Positions 1 through 9,263 are shown, counted from the stretch's first letter. The stretch: DNA of 64,000 nt from Sorangium cellulosum (GCF_004135735.1 NZ_CP012670.1:248001-312000), one strand, 5' to 3'. Numbers and translations are program-made. Notes: a model not told the origin generated them from the letters alone.

Positions 1-124
1 TCCTTGGCGCCTTGACGGTTCAAAAGACCCCTCCTTCAGCCAAGGTACCACCACCCAGCCGAGCTCGGCCTGGACGGCGGCTCCGTTGTGGGCTATACCA
101 GAAGTCGGAACGCAATTCCGAATA

Positions 125-838
125 ATGGAACGGTCGGGAACGGTCGACAAGGCGGTGCGCGCCCTCGAGGCGCTGCGCTCGAGCGGCGGCGTCGCGTCCC
201 TCGCGGAGCTCGCGGAGCGCCTCCGCATGCCCAAGGCCACGCTGCACCGGCTGCTCGCGTCGCTCGCCGCGCACGCGCTGGTCGAGCAGGACGGGGAGGG
301 GCGCTACCGGCTCGGCGTCGGCCTCATCCGGCTCGGCCTCGGGGCCCAGGCGATCGACGCGGTCGCGCGCGTGGCCAGGCCCGAGCTGGAGCGGGCGACG
401 GCCGCCTTCGGCGAGACGTTCTTCCTCGTCGCCGCGCGCGGGGGGCGGCTCGTCGTGCTCGACAAGGTCGAGGGCACGGGGCTGCTCCGCGCGGCGCCCA
501 CCGTCGGCGCCGAGGTCCCGGTCGACGTCACGGCGAGCGGCCGGCTCTACCTCGCGCACGCGCCCGAGCTCGTGGGCGCCGCGGCCGCGGGCCGCGCCGC
601 GCCGCGGGCCGTGCGGGAGGCGCGGCGGCGCGGCTACGACATCAACGAGGCGGAGTGGATCGACGGGCTCACCGTGATCGCGGCCCCGGTGCTCGCGCAC
701 GGCGCCCTCCACGGCTGCATCGCCTGCGCCGCGGCGGCGCCCAGCCTGCGCGGCGAGCGCCTGGACGCGGCGGTGCGCCACACGCGCGACGCCGCCGGGC
801 GCGTCGCGCGCTCTCTCGAGGGGGGAACCAGGAGGTGA
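125..838 (+). CDS. IclR-family transcriptional regulator
   Basis: A protein of about 237 residues with the IclR layout: an N-terminal winged helix-turn-helix (about residues 5-65, including LRMPKATLHRLLASL) and a C-terminal effector-binding domain with the family features AARGGRLVVLDKVEG and VTASGRLYLA. IclR proteins bind DNA as dimers and respond to small metabolites. I chose the ATG at 125, which begins MERSGTVDKAVRALEAL; an in-frame TTG at 86 adds 13 residues unlike the family. The stop lies 4 bases before the aminotransferase gene, and GGAGG inside its last codons is the next gene's ribosome site, so the two are probably cotranscribed. The regulator may control that enzyme; this is inference from position. 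The ligand cannot be read from sequence. Confidence 0.9.
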   Translation: MERSGTVDKAVRALEALRSSGGVASLAELAERLRMPKATLHRLLASLAAHALVEQDGEGRYRLGVGLIRLGLGAQAIDAVARVARPELERATAAFGETFFLVAARGGRLVVLDKVEGTGLLRAAPTVGAEVPVDVTASGRLYLAHAPELVGAAAAGRAAPRAVREARRRGYDINEAEWIDGLTVIAAPVLAHGALHGCIACAAAAPSLRGERLDAAVRHTRDAAGRVARSLEGGTRR

Positions 839-842
839 CGGC

Positions 843-1727
843 ATGAAGACATGGATCGATGGGCGGATCGTCGACGCGGCGGACGCCACCGTGAGCGTGA
901 CCGACCACGGGCTGCTCTACGGGGACGGCGTCTTCGAGGGCATCCGGGTCGCGGCCGGGAGGCTCTTCCGGATCGAGCATCACCTCGCGCGGCTCGCGCT
1001 CGGCGCGAAGGCGCTCGGCCTCGCCTTGCCGCGCCCGCCCGGCGAGCTCCGCGACATCATCGAGCAGACCGTGCGCGCCCACGGCGAGCGCGAGGCCTAC
1101 GTCCGCCTCGTGGTGACGCGCGGCGTCGGCCCGCTCGGCGTGGACCCCACGACCTGCGAGCGCCCCGGGCTGTTCTGCATCGTCGGCTCGATCCGCCTGT
1201 TCAGCGAGGAGCAGCGGCAGCGCGGCCTCGCGCTCATCACGTCGAGCCACCGCCGGCCCAGCGCCGACGCGCTCGACATGCGGGTCAAGAGCCTGAACTA
1301 CCTCGGCTCCGCGCTCGCGAAGCTCGAGGCCCGGCAGCGCGGCGCCGACGACGCGCTGCTGCTCAACGGGCACGGCCACGTGGCCGAGGCCAGCGTGGCC
1401 AACGTGTTCGCGCTGCGCGGCGACGTGCTCTCCACGCCGCCGGCGACCGACGGCTGCCTCGAGGGCATCAACCGCGCGGCCGTCCTGGAGATCGCGCGCA
1501 GCATCGGGCTCGAGGTCCGGGAGCGCTCGCTCGGGCGGCTCGACTTCCTCGGCGCCGACGAGGCGTTCCTGACGGGCTCGGGCGCGGGCATCCTCGCGAT
1601 GCGGAGCCTCGACGGGCGCGTCATCGGCAGCGGGGAGCGCGGCCCCGTCACCGCCCGCCTCGCGTCGCTGCACCGGCGGCTCGCCGAGCGCGAGGGGACC
1701 GAGCTCATCCCGGCGCAGGCCCCGTGA
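843..1727 (+). CDS. ilvE: Class IV (branched-chain-type) aminotransferase
   Basis: A 294-residue fold-type IV PLP aminotransferase, the usual length for IlvE. Signatures are VTDHGLLYGDGVFEGIRV near the N-terminus, the RIEHHLARL substrate segment, the PLP-lysine region MRVKSLNYLGSALAK, and the C-terminal EAFLTGSGAGILAM loop. The family moves an amino group between branched-chain amino acids and 2-oxoglutarate; D-amino-acid transaminase and aminodeoxychorismate lyase share the fold. VKSLNYL and the loop fit the branched-chain type best. GGAGG at 831-835 is a good ribosome site for the ATG at 843. It follows the IclR gene by 4 bases and meets a convergent LysR gene 1 base after its stop. The symbol rests on family resemblance only. 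Confidence 0.85.
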   Translation: MKTWIDGRIVDAADATVSVTDHGLLYGDGVFEGIRVAAGRLFRIEHHLARLALGAKALGLALPRPPGELRDIIEQTVRAHGEREAYVRLVVTRGVGPLGVDPTTCERPGLFCIVGSIRLFSEEQRQRGLALITSSHRRPSADALDMRVKSLNYLGSALAKLEARQRGADDALLLNGHGHVAEASVANVFALRGDVLSTPPATDGCLEGINRAAVLEIARSIGLEVRERSLGRLDFLGADEAFLTGSGAGILAMRSLDGRVIGSGERGPVTARLASLHRRLAEREGTELIPAQAP

Positions 1728-1728
1728 G

Positions 1729-2640
1729 TCAGCACGCGCGGGCGATCTCCGCGAAGATCCCGCGCAGCCAGGCGTGCGCCGGGTCCTTGGCCTGCCGCTC
1801 GTGCCACACCTGATCCAGCGAGAAGCCCCCGAGCTCCACGGGGGGCTTCATGATGCGCAGCGCCTCCATCTCGGCGAAGGCGCGCGCGATGCGCGCCGGC
1901 ACGGTCAGGACCAGATCGGTCTGGGCGACGATGAGCGGCGCCACCAGGAAATGGGGGATCTGCAGCGCCACGCGGCGCGTGAGCCCATGCTCGGCGAGGA
2001 CCTCGTCGACCCGGCCGCCGCCCTCGCCGCGCGGGCTGATGAGCGCGTGTGGCAGGCTCGCGTACGCCCTGAGGGTGAGCTTGCTGCGCACCACGGGGTG
2101 ATCCCTCCGCACGACGCACAGGTAGGTCTCCTCGAGGAGCCTTTGCCGGTAGAACCCCGCGGGCACGGAGGGAAACAGGCCGATCGCCAGATCGATCTTG
2201 CCGGTCTCCATGGATCCGAACATCTCGCTGTCGTAGGGGCGCGCGATCAGGTTGACGTTGGGCGCGTCGGAGAACAGCTTTTGCACGAGCCGCGGCAGGA
2301 GGATGAGCTCCATGTAATCGACCGTGGCGAGGGCGAACGAGCGGCGCGCCGTCGCGGCGTCGAAGCGGGCGGGGCGCGCGACCGTCGTCTCGATCTGGGC
2401 GAGGGCCGCGCGGATGGGGCCAATGAGCTCCTGGGCGCGGGGCGTCGGGGTCATCCCCCGCGCCGTGCGGACCAGGATCGGATCGTCGATCAGCGCGCGC
2501 AGGCGCCCGAGGGCGTGGCTCATCGCCGACTGGCTCAGCCCGACGCGGGCCGCCGCGCGCGTGACGCTCCCCTCCGCCAGGAGGGCGTCGAAGACGACGA
2601 GCAGGTTCAGATCGATCGAGGCAAGATGCAAGGGATGCAT
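1729..2640 (-). CDS. LysR-family transcriptional regulator
   Basis: About 303 residues, normal for LysR regulators. The N-terminal winged HTH reads LNLLVVFDALLAEGSVTRAA and then SQSAMSHALGRLRAL; a periplasmic-binding-protein-like effector domain follows (about residues 90-295). The N-terminus resembles the NodD/NahR/LeuO branch (IDLNLL). I start at the ATG at 2640 (MHPLHLAS); an ATG at 2649 is an equal alternative, and 33 further upstream codons look non-coding. Neither start has a strong Shine-Dalgarno sequence. The gene is convergent with the aminotransferase, whose stop is 1 base away. Its target is not evident; no divergently transcribed partner is next to it. Confidence 0.88.
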   Translation of the reverse strand: MHPLHLASIDLNLLVVFDALLAEGSVTRAAARVGLSQSAMSHALGRLRALIDDPILVRTARGMTPTPRAQELIGPIRAALAQIETTVARPARFDAATARRSFALATVDYMELILLPRLVQKLFSDAPNVNLIARPYDSEMFGSMETGKIDLAIGLFPSVPAGFYRQRLLEETYLCVVRRDHPVVRSKLTLRAYASLPHALISPRGEGGGRVDEVLAEHGLTRRVALQIPHFLVAPLIVAQTDLVLTVPARIARAFAEMEALRIMKPPVELGGFSLDQVWHERQAKDPAHAWLRGIFAEIARAC

Positions 2641-2649
2641 GGGCCCCAT

Positions 2650-3241
2650 GCTAATTATGAGTTGGAGACGCGCCATCGGGGGGCCTACACGTTGGCGGCA
2701 TACCCGCCATGAAGAGACCCGCGTGGGCCCGCCGCTGGTCAGCCGCAACTCTGGGCATCCGGGTATCCGGGCATCCTCCCGTCCGCCATGGGATCACCCG
2801 GCCATCGGAGCGGTCACCTCGCCGCCGCCGCGGAGCGCGGCGTCCGCCTCCAGGGGGAGGCGTCCTCGCCTGAGGTCGCACCCAGGGTGCTGATCGCGCC
2901 TCTCGAGCGCGTCGGGCCGCGATCCTCCTTGAAACGCCACGTCGACCCTCGGAGCTGTGTTGCTGGTTGCGTCGAAGCCTTGATGTGCTTGGTTGCGTTC
3001 ACTAGGTGACCGCCCGCGCTGACACGCCCCGAGCGCGGGCTCCCCCTCCGGATCGCCCCCGTGCGGCAAGGGCGACCCTCGTTGCACAGGACCGAACCAT
3101 GAGCCTCCGCCTGGGCTCGACGGTGCATGAACGCCAGGGCCGGCTCGGTCCGCGTCGCCTCCTGCCCGGCCCGCCTCGGTCGCGCTCGCCGCGCGCCGGC
3201 GACGAGCACAGAAAGCGACAGGAACAGGAAGAGGAAACTCC
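2650..3241. other. Intergenic region, no gene supported
   Basis: Open frames exist on both strands, but each is an Arg/Pro/Gly-rich translation without recognisable domains. The sequence just before the LysR start (about 2645-2660) is AT-rich for this genome and probably holds the LysR promoter. I see no RNA gene here. Confidence 0.4.
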
Positions 3242-3748
3242 ATGCCAAGCTCGAAGCTCCGCGCCCCGATCCTCGGCCCCCTGCTGGCGTCGGCGTTCCT
3301 CTCGTCGTGCGCTCGTCCGGGGGGAGACTCGGAGGGCGATTCGGCTGCGGCGAGCGCGATCGCCGTCGAGGAGCGACTCGCCGCCTGCGATCAGGACCCG
3401 CGCGTGATCGCCGGGCTCATCGAAAGGGAGGTCTGCGCGGGGGCAGACCTCTACTTCCGCGAGGCGTCCCGGGGCCAGGGGCGCCGTTGCGGATCCTGCC
3501 ATCCGGTCGAGGACACCTCCACGATCGAGCTCCCTCTCCTCGACGCGCTCCTCGAGGCGAGCCCGCTCGACGCCCTCTCGTTCATCCTCGACCGGGAGCC
3601 GGAGCCGGCCGACCTCGAGGTGGACGAGCGGAGCGATCTCGGCCTGGTCCGGGGGCGCCTCCGCGGCGCCGGAGGGGCTTTGCTACACCCCCGCGCCGGG
3701 GGGTTCGCGACGTTCGTCAGAGAGAGACTCGAGCGTCAGGCTCGATGA
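3242..3748 (+). pseudogene. Truncated c-type cytochrome lipoprotein
   Basis: The 168-residue product starts with a lipoprotein signal (APILGPLLASAFLSSC, lipid Cys at about residue 22). It has one haem c motif, CGSCH, preceded by LYFREASRGQGRR. This arrangement is the N-terminus of a family of secreted myxobacterial cytochrome-c-peroxidase-like proteins that continue for several hundred residues, with more haem motifs expected. Here the match fades about 40 residues after CGSCH and the tail (RGAGGALLHPRAGGFATFV) looks out of frame. I read it as an intact 5' end on a broken gene. A real short monohaem lipoprotein is the alternative. The ATG at 3242 follows GGAAGAGGAAA, a plausible ribosome site. 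Confidence 0.55.
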
Positions 3749-3761
3749 GCGAGCCACCGAG

Positions 3762-3813
3762 GCGCCGCCAAAGGCGCCAGGAAACGACGCTGTTCCTGGC
3801 GTCCTGGCGGCGC
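3762..3813. terminator. Long imperfect hairpin after the cytochrome fragment
   Basis: The arm at 3762-3783 (beginning GCGCCGCCA, ending CGCCAGGAA) pairs with 3793-3813 (TTCCTGGCG...GGCGGCGC) with one small bulge and a 9-base loop. No T-run follows, so it could be a terminator stem or a simple palindrome. Confidence 0.4.
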
Positions 3814-3899
3814 GAGGCGCCGCCGTCGAACGAGCTCGCCCCGCCGCGAGCAGGCCTCTTCGAGCACGGGTCCTCTCTCCCGCTCAGCGCGCGGCGTCG

Positions 3900-4110
3900 T
3901 CGCGACAGTGGGAGAGCGCGTATCGCAGGGCATTCTGGAGCAGGCCGAAGGTCATGAAGGCCTCGTCGGCCCCGCCGATGCGCGCTCCCAGGCCTGGCCG
4001 ATCCGCCGGAAATACCCGTCGAAGCCGGCGATGCCCACCAGATCGACGGACAGATCGAAGAACCGGCCGAGCTCGTCAACCTGCCATGCGTGAGCCATGA
4101 TGAGATCCAC
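3900..4110 (-). pseudogene. Unrecognised gene fragment with frameshift
   Basis: On the minus strand one frame encodes MAHAWQVDELGRFFDLSVDL and then VGIAGFDGYFRRIGQAWERA. Near 3975 the protein-like reading moves to another frame and continues GADEAFMTFGLLQNALRYAL up to about 3900. The two parts read naturally as one protein of about 70 residues, so I infer a frameshift in a decayed or misassembled gene. No family is recognised and no start is clear. It sits between two other damaged genes. Confidence 0.4.
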
Positions 4111-4248
4111 CGCTATCAGCTCCGGCGCTGGAGATCGAGCCCATCGCCCCCGCGGCGCGGCCTCCAGAGAGAGGGGCACACCGGAGCACCAGGTCATCCC
4201 GGGTGAGGCGCGCATGGCGAGGCGATCTGGCACGAGGCGAATCCATTT

Positions 4249-5057
4249 CTACGCCTCCGTGGTCTCCGGCTCGAACGCCCCCGGATCGGCCATGTAGGCC
4301 CGGAAGTGGCGGAGCACCTGGGCGATGTGCCAGCCGTCGACGTACCGGTGGTCGATGGTCGCCGTGATCGGGATCATCGGGCGCACCTCGGCGCGGCCGT
4401 CGACCGCGACCGCGCGGTCGGCGATCTCGCCGGCGAGGACCAGGAGCGGCACCTTGAAGAACGAGGCGAGCGGGCGAAGCCCATGGGGAGCCCGAACATC
4501 CCCACGCTCGTGACCATCGCGCTGCCGAACGGGCTCCGCTCGAGGCCGAGCGCCGGGAGGTCTCGGTCGAGGTTGCCGGTCAACCACCCCGAGAGCCGGA
4601 GCACCTGGCGCAAGAGCGGCCCGGGCAGGGCGCTCGCCGTCCGCTTCGCCCGGGTGAAGGCCGGGTCGCGGCCCTGCTTGAGGGCGCGGGCCCTGTCGTC
4701 GAGCTCGCGGGCGAGCGCGACGGCGCTCTTGCGATCGGCGCGCTCGACCTTCACGCCCGAGAGCTCGCGGCCGGCCTCGACCGCGGTGATGAAGAAGACG
4801 TCGATCGACCTGCGGGGCACCGCGCGGTCGGCGACGATGCGGGTATTGAGATCGGGCACCTGGAGGAGCGCGTGCGCCACGGCGCGCCCGACGAGGTGGG
4901 TCGGCGTGACGTGATGACCCGCGGCCCGCGCCGCGCCGATGAACGCGGCGATCGGGCCGGCGTCGCACTCGAAGGCGCCGAAGATCTGCGGGTTGTCCGG
5001 CGCACGCCAGATCGCCGACGCGACCTTCCGCCACCCGGTGAGCTTTGCGATCGCCAC
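4249..5057 (-). pseudogene. 2-oxoacid dehydrogenase E2-type acyltransferase, frameshifted
   Basis: This is the catalytic (CAT-like) domain of the E2 acyltransferase family without lipoyl or subunit-binding domains. The N-terminal part (IAKLTGWRKVASAIWRAPD, then HVTPTHLVGRAVAHAL) and middle part (MVTSVGMFGLPMGFAR) are in one frame. The end, with PITATIDHRYVDGWH holding the catalytic His and Asp (HRYVDG), is in another. The change of frame is near 4470-4480, between GFAR and LASFFKVPLLVL. Both halves are otherwise free of stops, so a recent mutation or a sequencing error is possible. The GTG at 5057 with GGAG 7 bases upstream is the best start, giving about 269 residues, usual for stand-alone members. 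Such proteins may act as acyltransferases outside the dehydrogenase complexes; the substrate is unknown. Confidence 0.7.
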
Positions 5058-5670
5058 GTGGATCTCCAGGAGTCTGCGACAGCAGCAGAGTCGGGTCGAT
5101 GGCCCGCCGCGCGGGGCAGGGGACCACCCCGCGGGCCGTCTCGGTCCATGGTGTCGTCGTCCGCCGCGGGAAGCCGCCCGCCCTCGACGCCGGCGCCGCG
5201 GGATCTCCGCTGCTCCAGGCTCTCCCGCTGCGAGCCGGCGAACGCGGGCCAGCGCGACAGGGTGAGCCGGATGGTGCGAGCTGTCCCGGTGTGACAGGAG
5301 CGCCGCGATTTCCCTCGCTCGGCCGACCGGGTCGGTCGAGCCGCCGCGGAGCAGCCGCCAGCGCCGCCGCGGAGCGGGGGCCGGCGCGGGGGCCTCCCGG
5401 GGGTTGGCTCCTGAGCCCGCGTCAACCCGATACGGCGCGTCAATCCGATACGGGCCGATGAGCACAACCTCGATCGCCGGGATCGGCATGCCCCATGCAC
5501 TCCCACGCTCCATGTCCTCGGAGGCCCTCATGCGCTGCCCTCGCGCCCACGCCCGCGCAGCACGCCCCGGTGCGCAGGGCGGACGCATGGCACCCGATGC
5601 GCCGGTCTCGGCGAGGACCCGCCCAGGGGCTGTTCCAGAGGCAACATAAGCGGGAGGGGAGAGGCGGCTC
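5058..5670. other. Intergenic region, no gene supported
   Basis: It lies between the divergent acyltransferase remnant and an MBL-fold gene. The frames here are low-complexity Arg/Ala/Pro translations with no domain. GGGAGGGGAGAGGCGGCTC at 5651-5669 gives the downstream gene its ribosome site. Confidence 0.4.
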
Positions 5671-6567
5671 ATGCGAATCCATCATCTCAACTGCATCTCG
5701 ACGTGCCCGATCGGCGGCGCGCTGATGGATGGGCGGACGCTGGGGCTCCGCGGGCGGCTGACGTGCCATTGCCTGCTCCTCGAGACGGACAGCGGACTCG
5801 TCCTCGTGGACACCGGGCTCGGGCTGCTGGACGTCTCGATGGCCAGAAAGCGCCTGAGCCGATTCTTCCTCTTCCTCCTGCGCCCGGAGCTCCGGGCCGA
5901 GATGACGGCGCACCGGCAGATCCAGCGCCTCGGCTTCCGGCCCGAGGACGTCCGCCACATCGTGCTCACCCACCTCGATTTCGACCACGCCGGGGGCCTC
6001 GACGATTTCCCCGGCGCGGACGTCCACCTGCTCGCCGACGAGCGCGACGCCGCGATGGCGCAGCGGACGCTCCTCGATCGCATGCGCTACCGGCCGGCCC
6101 AGTGGTCGACGCAGGCGAGCTGGATCGCGTACCCGTCGGACGGCGGGGAGCGCTGGTTCGGCTTCGAGGGCGCGCGCGCGGTCTCCGGGCTGAAGGACGA
6201 GGTGCTGCTCGTCCCGCTGATCGGCCACACGCTGGGCCACGCAGGCGTCGCCGTCCGGAGCGCGGGCGGCTGGGTGCTCCTCGCCGGCGACGCCTACTTC
6301 TATCACCGGGAGATGGACCCGTCGCGCCCGCGCTGCACGCCCGGCCTGCGCCTCTATCAGGTCATGATGGAGAAGGACCGCCGCGCGCGGCTCCGCAACC
6401 AGCGCCGGCTGCGCGCGCTGCGGCAGGAGCGCGGGCACGAGGTGACTCTCGTGTGCTCCCACGATGTCGTCGAGTTCGAGCGCATGACCGGGCGCAGCCA
6501 CGCCGTGCCGGCGAGGCCCATCACCCCGCGACGAACCCCCACGCCGTGGGCCGGGCAGGTCGGTTGA
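5671..6567 (+). CDS. Metallo-beta-lactamase-fold hydrolase (lactonase-like)
   Basis: A 298-residue MBL-fold protein. The metal motif is THLDFDHAGGLDDF, i.e. H-x-D-x-D-H instead of the classical H-x-H-x-D-H. A second His is in LIGHTLGHAG, a metal Asp in LLAGDAYFY, and a final His in VCSHDVVEFE. Length and layout resemble the N-acyl-homoserine-lactone lactonase/glyoxalase-II-like branch; no signal peptide is seen, so it is cytoplasmic. A strong purine-rich ribosome site lies just before the ATG. It is followed on the other strand by a LysR gene. Lactone hydrolysis is a family-level guess, and the Asp in place of the second metal His makes the exact chemistry uncertain. Confidence 0.82.
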   Translation: MRIHHLNCISTCPIGGALMDGRTLGLRGRLTCHCLLLETDSGLVLVDTGLGLLDVSMARKRLSRFFLFLLRPELRAEMTAHRQIQRLGFRPEDVRHIVLTHLDFDHAGGLDDFPGADVHLLADERDAAMAQRTLLDRMRYRPAQWSTQASWIAYPSDGGERWFGFEGARAVSGLKDEVLLVPLIGHTLGHAGVAVRSAGGWVLLAGDAYFYHREMDPSRPRCTPGLRLYQVMMEKDRRARLRNQRRLRALRQERGHEVTLVCSHDVVEFERMTGRSHAVPARPITPRRTPTPWAGQVG

Positions 6568-6669
6568 CGATCGTCCTGGACTCCGCGGCAATCGCCCGAT
6601 GAGGGAGGAAGCCGCGAGGGGGCGCGAGGGACACCGCGAATCCGCCCGGCGCGCGGGCGATCGGCGCCG

Positions 6670-7563
6670 TCAGCGCCGCGCGGCCCTTCCCTTCGGCGGG
6701 CGCCACGCGCGCAGGCTCTCCACGAGGGGCTCGAGCACCGCGCGCACGCGCGGAATGGCGCGCGCGCTGCGCGGGCAGAGCAGGGCGAGCGGGCGTCGGA
6801 CGGGTGGCAGGTCCACCTTCAGCTCGCAGAGCGGCGAGCGCCTCCCGAAATGCGGGTGCTCCCGCACGAGCAGCATCGCGCCGAGCCCCAGCTCGCACGC
6901 GCGGAGCTGAACGAGGTAGTCGTCGGACGCGAAGGACGGTCGCCATCCCGGGATCCGGCGCCTGAGGACGCTGTTCGGCGAGAGGTCGTCGAACGGCGGC
7001 GCCCAGCCGATCCAGGCGAGATCGGCCGGATCGGTCTTGCCCGCCACGCGCGCCGCGTACCGCTCCGACGCGAAGGCGCGCAGCTCGAGGTCCGCCGAGG
7101 CGACGCTGGTGTCGTCGGCGGGGACGCCCAGCCGCAGCGCGAGATCTGCCTCCCGCCGGGTCAGATCGAGCGGGCGCACCGTGGACACCACGTGCAGCTG
7201 GACGCCCGGCGCGCGTGACGAGAGCGCCGCGGCGAAGGGGGCGAGGAAGGCGTGCGCGACGCCGGGAGGCGCCGTCACCCGGACCACGCCCGTGGGCGCG
7301 TGTCGCCGCTCGGCCGCGCGGGTCAGCTCGGCGGCCCAGTCGGCCATCCGCTGCGCGGGCTCGACGAGGCCCGCCCCGTAGGCCGTCAACGCGGCGCCCG
7401 CGACGCCGCGGTCGAAGAGGGGCTCGCCGAGGAGCGCCTCCAGCTCGGCCAGGCGCCGGCTCACGGTCGGCTGGGTCATCTGCAGCTTGCGCGCGGCGGC
7501 GCTCAGGCTGCCCGCCTCCGCCACCGCGAGGAACAGCCGCGCGTCGTCCCAGGAGATATTCAT
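6670..7563 (-). CDS. LysR-family transcriptional regulator
   Basis: A 297-residue LysR protein. The HTH occupies about residues 3-60 (DARLFLAVAEAGSLSAAARK, then TQPTVSRRLAELEALLGEPL), followed by a co-inducer domain. It begins MNISWDDARLFL, typical of the branch closest to GcvA/DsdC-like and aldehyde or quinone regulators. It is divergent from the lipoprotein hydrolase at 7628 with only 64 bases between start codons. Divergent LysR genes usually regulate the neighbour from such a shared gap, so the hydrolase is the likely target (inference). Confidence 0.9.
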   Translation of the reverse strand: MNISWDDARLFLAVAEAGSLSAAARKLQMTQPTVSRRLAELEALLGEPLFDRGVAGAALTAYGAGLVEPAQRMADWAAELTRAAERRHAPTGVVRVTAPPGVAHAFLAPFAAALSSRAPGVQLHVVSTVRPLDLTRREADLALRLGVPADDTSVASADLELRAFASERYAARVAGKTDPADLAWIGWAPPFDDLSPNSVLRRRIPGWRPSFASDDYLVQLRACELGLGAMLLVREHPHFGRRSPLCELKVDLPPVRRPLALLCPRSARAIPRVRAVLEPLVESLRAWRPPKGRAARR

Positions 7564-7627
7564 CTGCGTATATCTACATGCGATCTCAGCCTATTTTCAT
7601 CCATTTTTTCGAGAGCATAGTGACGGC
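7564..7627. promoter_or_regulatory. AT-rich divergent promoter region
   Basis: The 64 bases between the LysR gene and the MBL lipoprotein gene are markedly AT-rich (GCGTATATCTACATGC, and CTATTTTCATCCATTTTTTC). Both promoters and the LysR operator must lie here or in the gene ends. No unambiguous -35/-10 pair can be picked by eye. Confidence 0.55.
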
Positions 7628-8572
7628 ATGTCCATCCACGCCACCCCTCTCGTATCCCGCGCTCTCCTCGTCTCGGCGCTGCTGCTCGGCGCCTGCGCGG
7701 AGCCGTCCCCGGCGCCGAAGCACCCACCGGCGTCGACGCATGAAGCGGTGAGAGCCACCCTCGGCGAGCCGACCACGCTCCAGGCGATGGAGGCGCTCCT
7801 CGACGACGCGGGCCCCATCACCGTCCAGACCGTCATCAGCGCGCGGTGGGAGTCGAGCCGCAGCGGGCTCATCAACCTCGCGCACGAGCGCGCCGCCTCC
7901 TTGACCGACGGCGCCGAGCCGGTCGAGATCTCCTTCCACGCGCTCGAGCACCCGACCCGGGGCCTGTACGTCATCGACACCGGCGCGGCGCAGGCGCTCG
8001 CGGCGCACGACCACCCCCTGAGGACTGGCGCCGCCGGGCAGGCGTTCAACTTCGGCTCGTTGCGGGTGGAGGCCAGCCTCGGCGCCTTTCGCGGCGACCG
8101 GTCGCTGGCCGGGGTGCTGCTCACGCACCTGCACCTCGACCACGTGCTGGGCTTGCCCGACGTGGCGCGCGACGTCCCGATCTTCCTCGGGCCCGGCGAG
8201 TCCGCGTTCGAGAGCCCCTTCCATGCGCTGACGCAGCCTGTCGTGGACCAGCTCCTCGACGGCCGCGCGGCCCTCCAGGAGTGGGGCTTCGACGGCAACG
8301 GCGCGATTGACGTGCTCGGCGACGCCTCGCTCTTCGCCCTCGCTGCGCCGGGGCACTCCCCGGGATCGGTCGCCTACGTCGCGCGGACCCCCGAGGGCCC
8401 GGTGCTCTTCACCGGCGATGTGTGCCACACCGTCTGGGGCTGGCACAACGACGTCGAGCCCGGGACGTTCTCGCACGACCACGCCGAGAATGCCAGGAGC
8501 CTCGCCTTCCTCCGCGCCCTCGCCGACCGCCACCCGTCGATGCAGGTGCGCCTCGGCCACCAGTCCCTGTGA
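7628..8572 (+). CDS. Secreted MBL-fold hydrolase, lipoprotein
   Basis: About 314 residues. A lipoprotein signal (LVSALLLGAC, lipid Cys at about residue 20) is followed by a metallo-beta-lactamase domain with the full zinc motif LLTHLHLDHVLGLPD, a second His in AAPGHSPGSVAYV, a metal Asp in LFTGDVCHT, and a terminal His in VRLGHQSL. It should be anchored in the cell envelope. I start at the ATG at 7628 (MSIHATPL); the 47 codons upstream in frame overlap the divergent promoter and do not look coding. Unlike the 5671 protein it keeps the canonical H-x-H-x-D-H. The substrate is unknown. Confidence 0.87.
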   Translation: MSIHATPLVSRALLVSALLLGACAEPSPAPKHPPASTHEAVRATLGEPTTLQAMEALLDDAGPITVQTVISARWESSRSGLINLAHERAASLTDGAEPVEISFHALEHPTRGLYVIDTGAAQALAAHDHPLRTGAAGQAFNFGSLRVEASLGAFRGDRSLAGVLLTHLHLDHVLGLPDVARDVPIFLGPGESAFESPFHALTQPVVDQLLDGRAALQEWGFDGNGAIDVLGDASLFALAAPGHSPGSVAYVARTPEGPVLFTGDVCHTVWGWHNDVEPGTFSHDHAENARSLAFLRALADRHPSMQVRLGHQSL

Positions 8573-8753
8573 CCGCGCCCGGGCAGGCGCTCCGGTGACA
8601 CGCTGGAGGCCCGGATGAAGCCCCGATCCGGGGGCGACGCCGCGGAGCATGATTGCCGGCGTCCGGCGGCTTGTGGTGGGCTCGTCTACCCGGCTAGCAT
8701 GCCTCCGACCCGTCTCGGCAGGCGGTGGCGGCGCGGGCACCACCGGAGCGACC

Positions 8754-9263
8754 ATGGCCGACGGGAATCCGATTCAGCGGGCGAGGGGAAACGGGGGCGC
8801 GCCGCCGGGCGGGGGCGCGCCCGGGGCCGTCGACGCCGCGCTCGGGGCCGCGGACGTCGCGTCCCTCGCGGAGCTCGGCGCCCGGCTGGCCGAGATCGGG
8901 AGCCGCCTGCGGGCCTCGCCCGAGGCGATGGAGAGGCCGCCGCGGCCCGACCAGTTCGAGACGCGCCGGCTGACCGAGGAGATGCTGCGGCAGGCGATGG
9001 AGGTGTCGGGGCCTCGCGTCCAGCCGGTGCACGCGCTCTCGCTCGCCGCGGCGCGAGAGCGGATCGCGGCGCTCGCCGGACAGGCCCCGTCGCCGGCGCA
9101 GGCCGCGCAGGCCGTCGAGAACGCCGCGACGATGGCGCAGATGCGCGGCGCCAACGGGCCGGTGCTCGCGATGCTCCAGTCGGTGCTCGGCGAGCTCCGG
9201 CGCGCGCTGGCCCTGATCCAGGGCATCCAGGGCAGGGCGGACGGCGCGCAGATCCGGAGGTGA
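8754..9263 (+). CDS. Hypothetical Ala-rich soluble protein
   Basis: A 169-residue product from the ATG at 8754 (MADGNPIQRARG) with GGAG 6 bases upstream. It has a Gly/Pro-rich start (about residues 10-28) and then a helical Ala/Glu/Arg-rich body (LAELGARLAEIGSRLRA and VLAMLQSVLGELRRALALIQ) that could form a coiled coil. No signal peptide, membrane segment or known domain. The third-position GC bias is strong in this frame only, which supports coding. It follows the MBL lipoprotein by about 180 bases and is convergent with the histidine kinase. Function unknown. Confidence 0.6.
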   Translation: MADGNPIQRARGNGGAPPGGGAPGAVDAALGAADVASLAELGARLAEIGSRLRASPEAMERPPRPDQFETRRLTEEMLRQAMEVSGPRVQPVHALSLAAARERIAALAGQAPSPAQAAQAVENAATMAQMRGANGPVLAMLQSVLGELRRALALIQGIQGRADGAQIRR

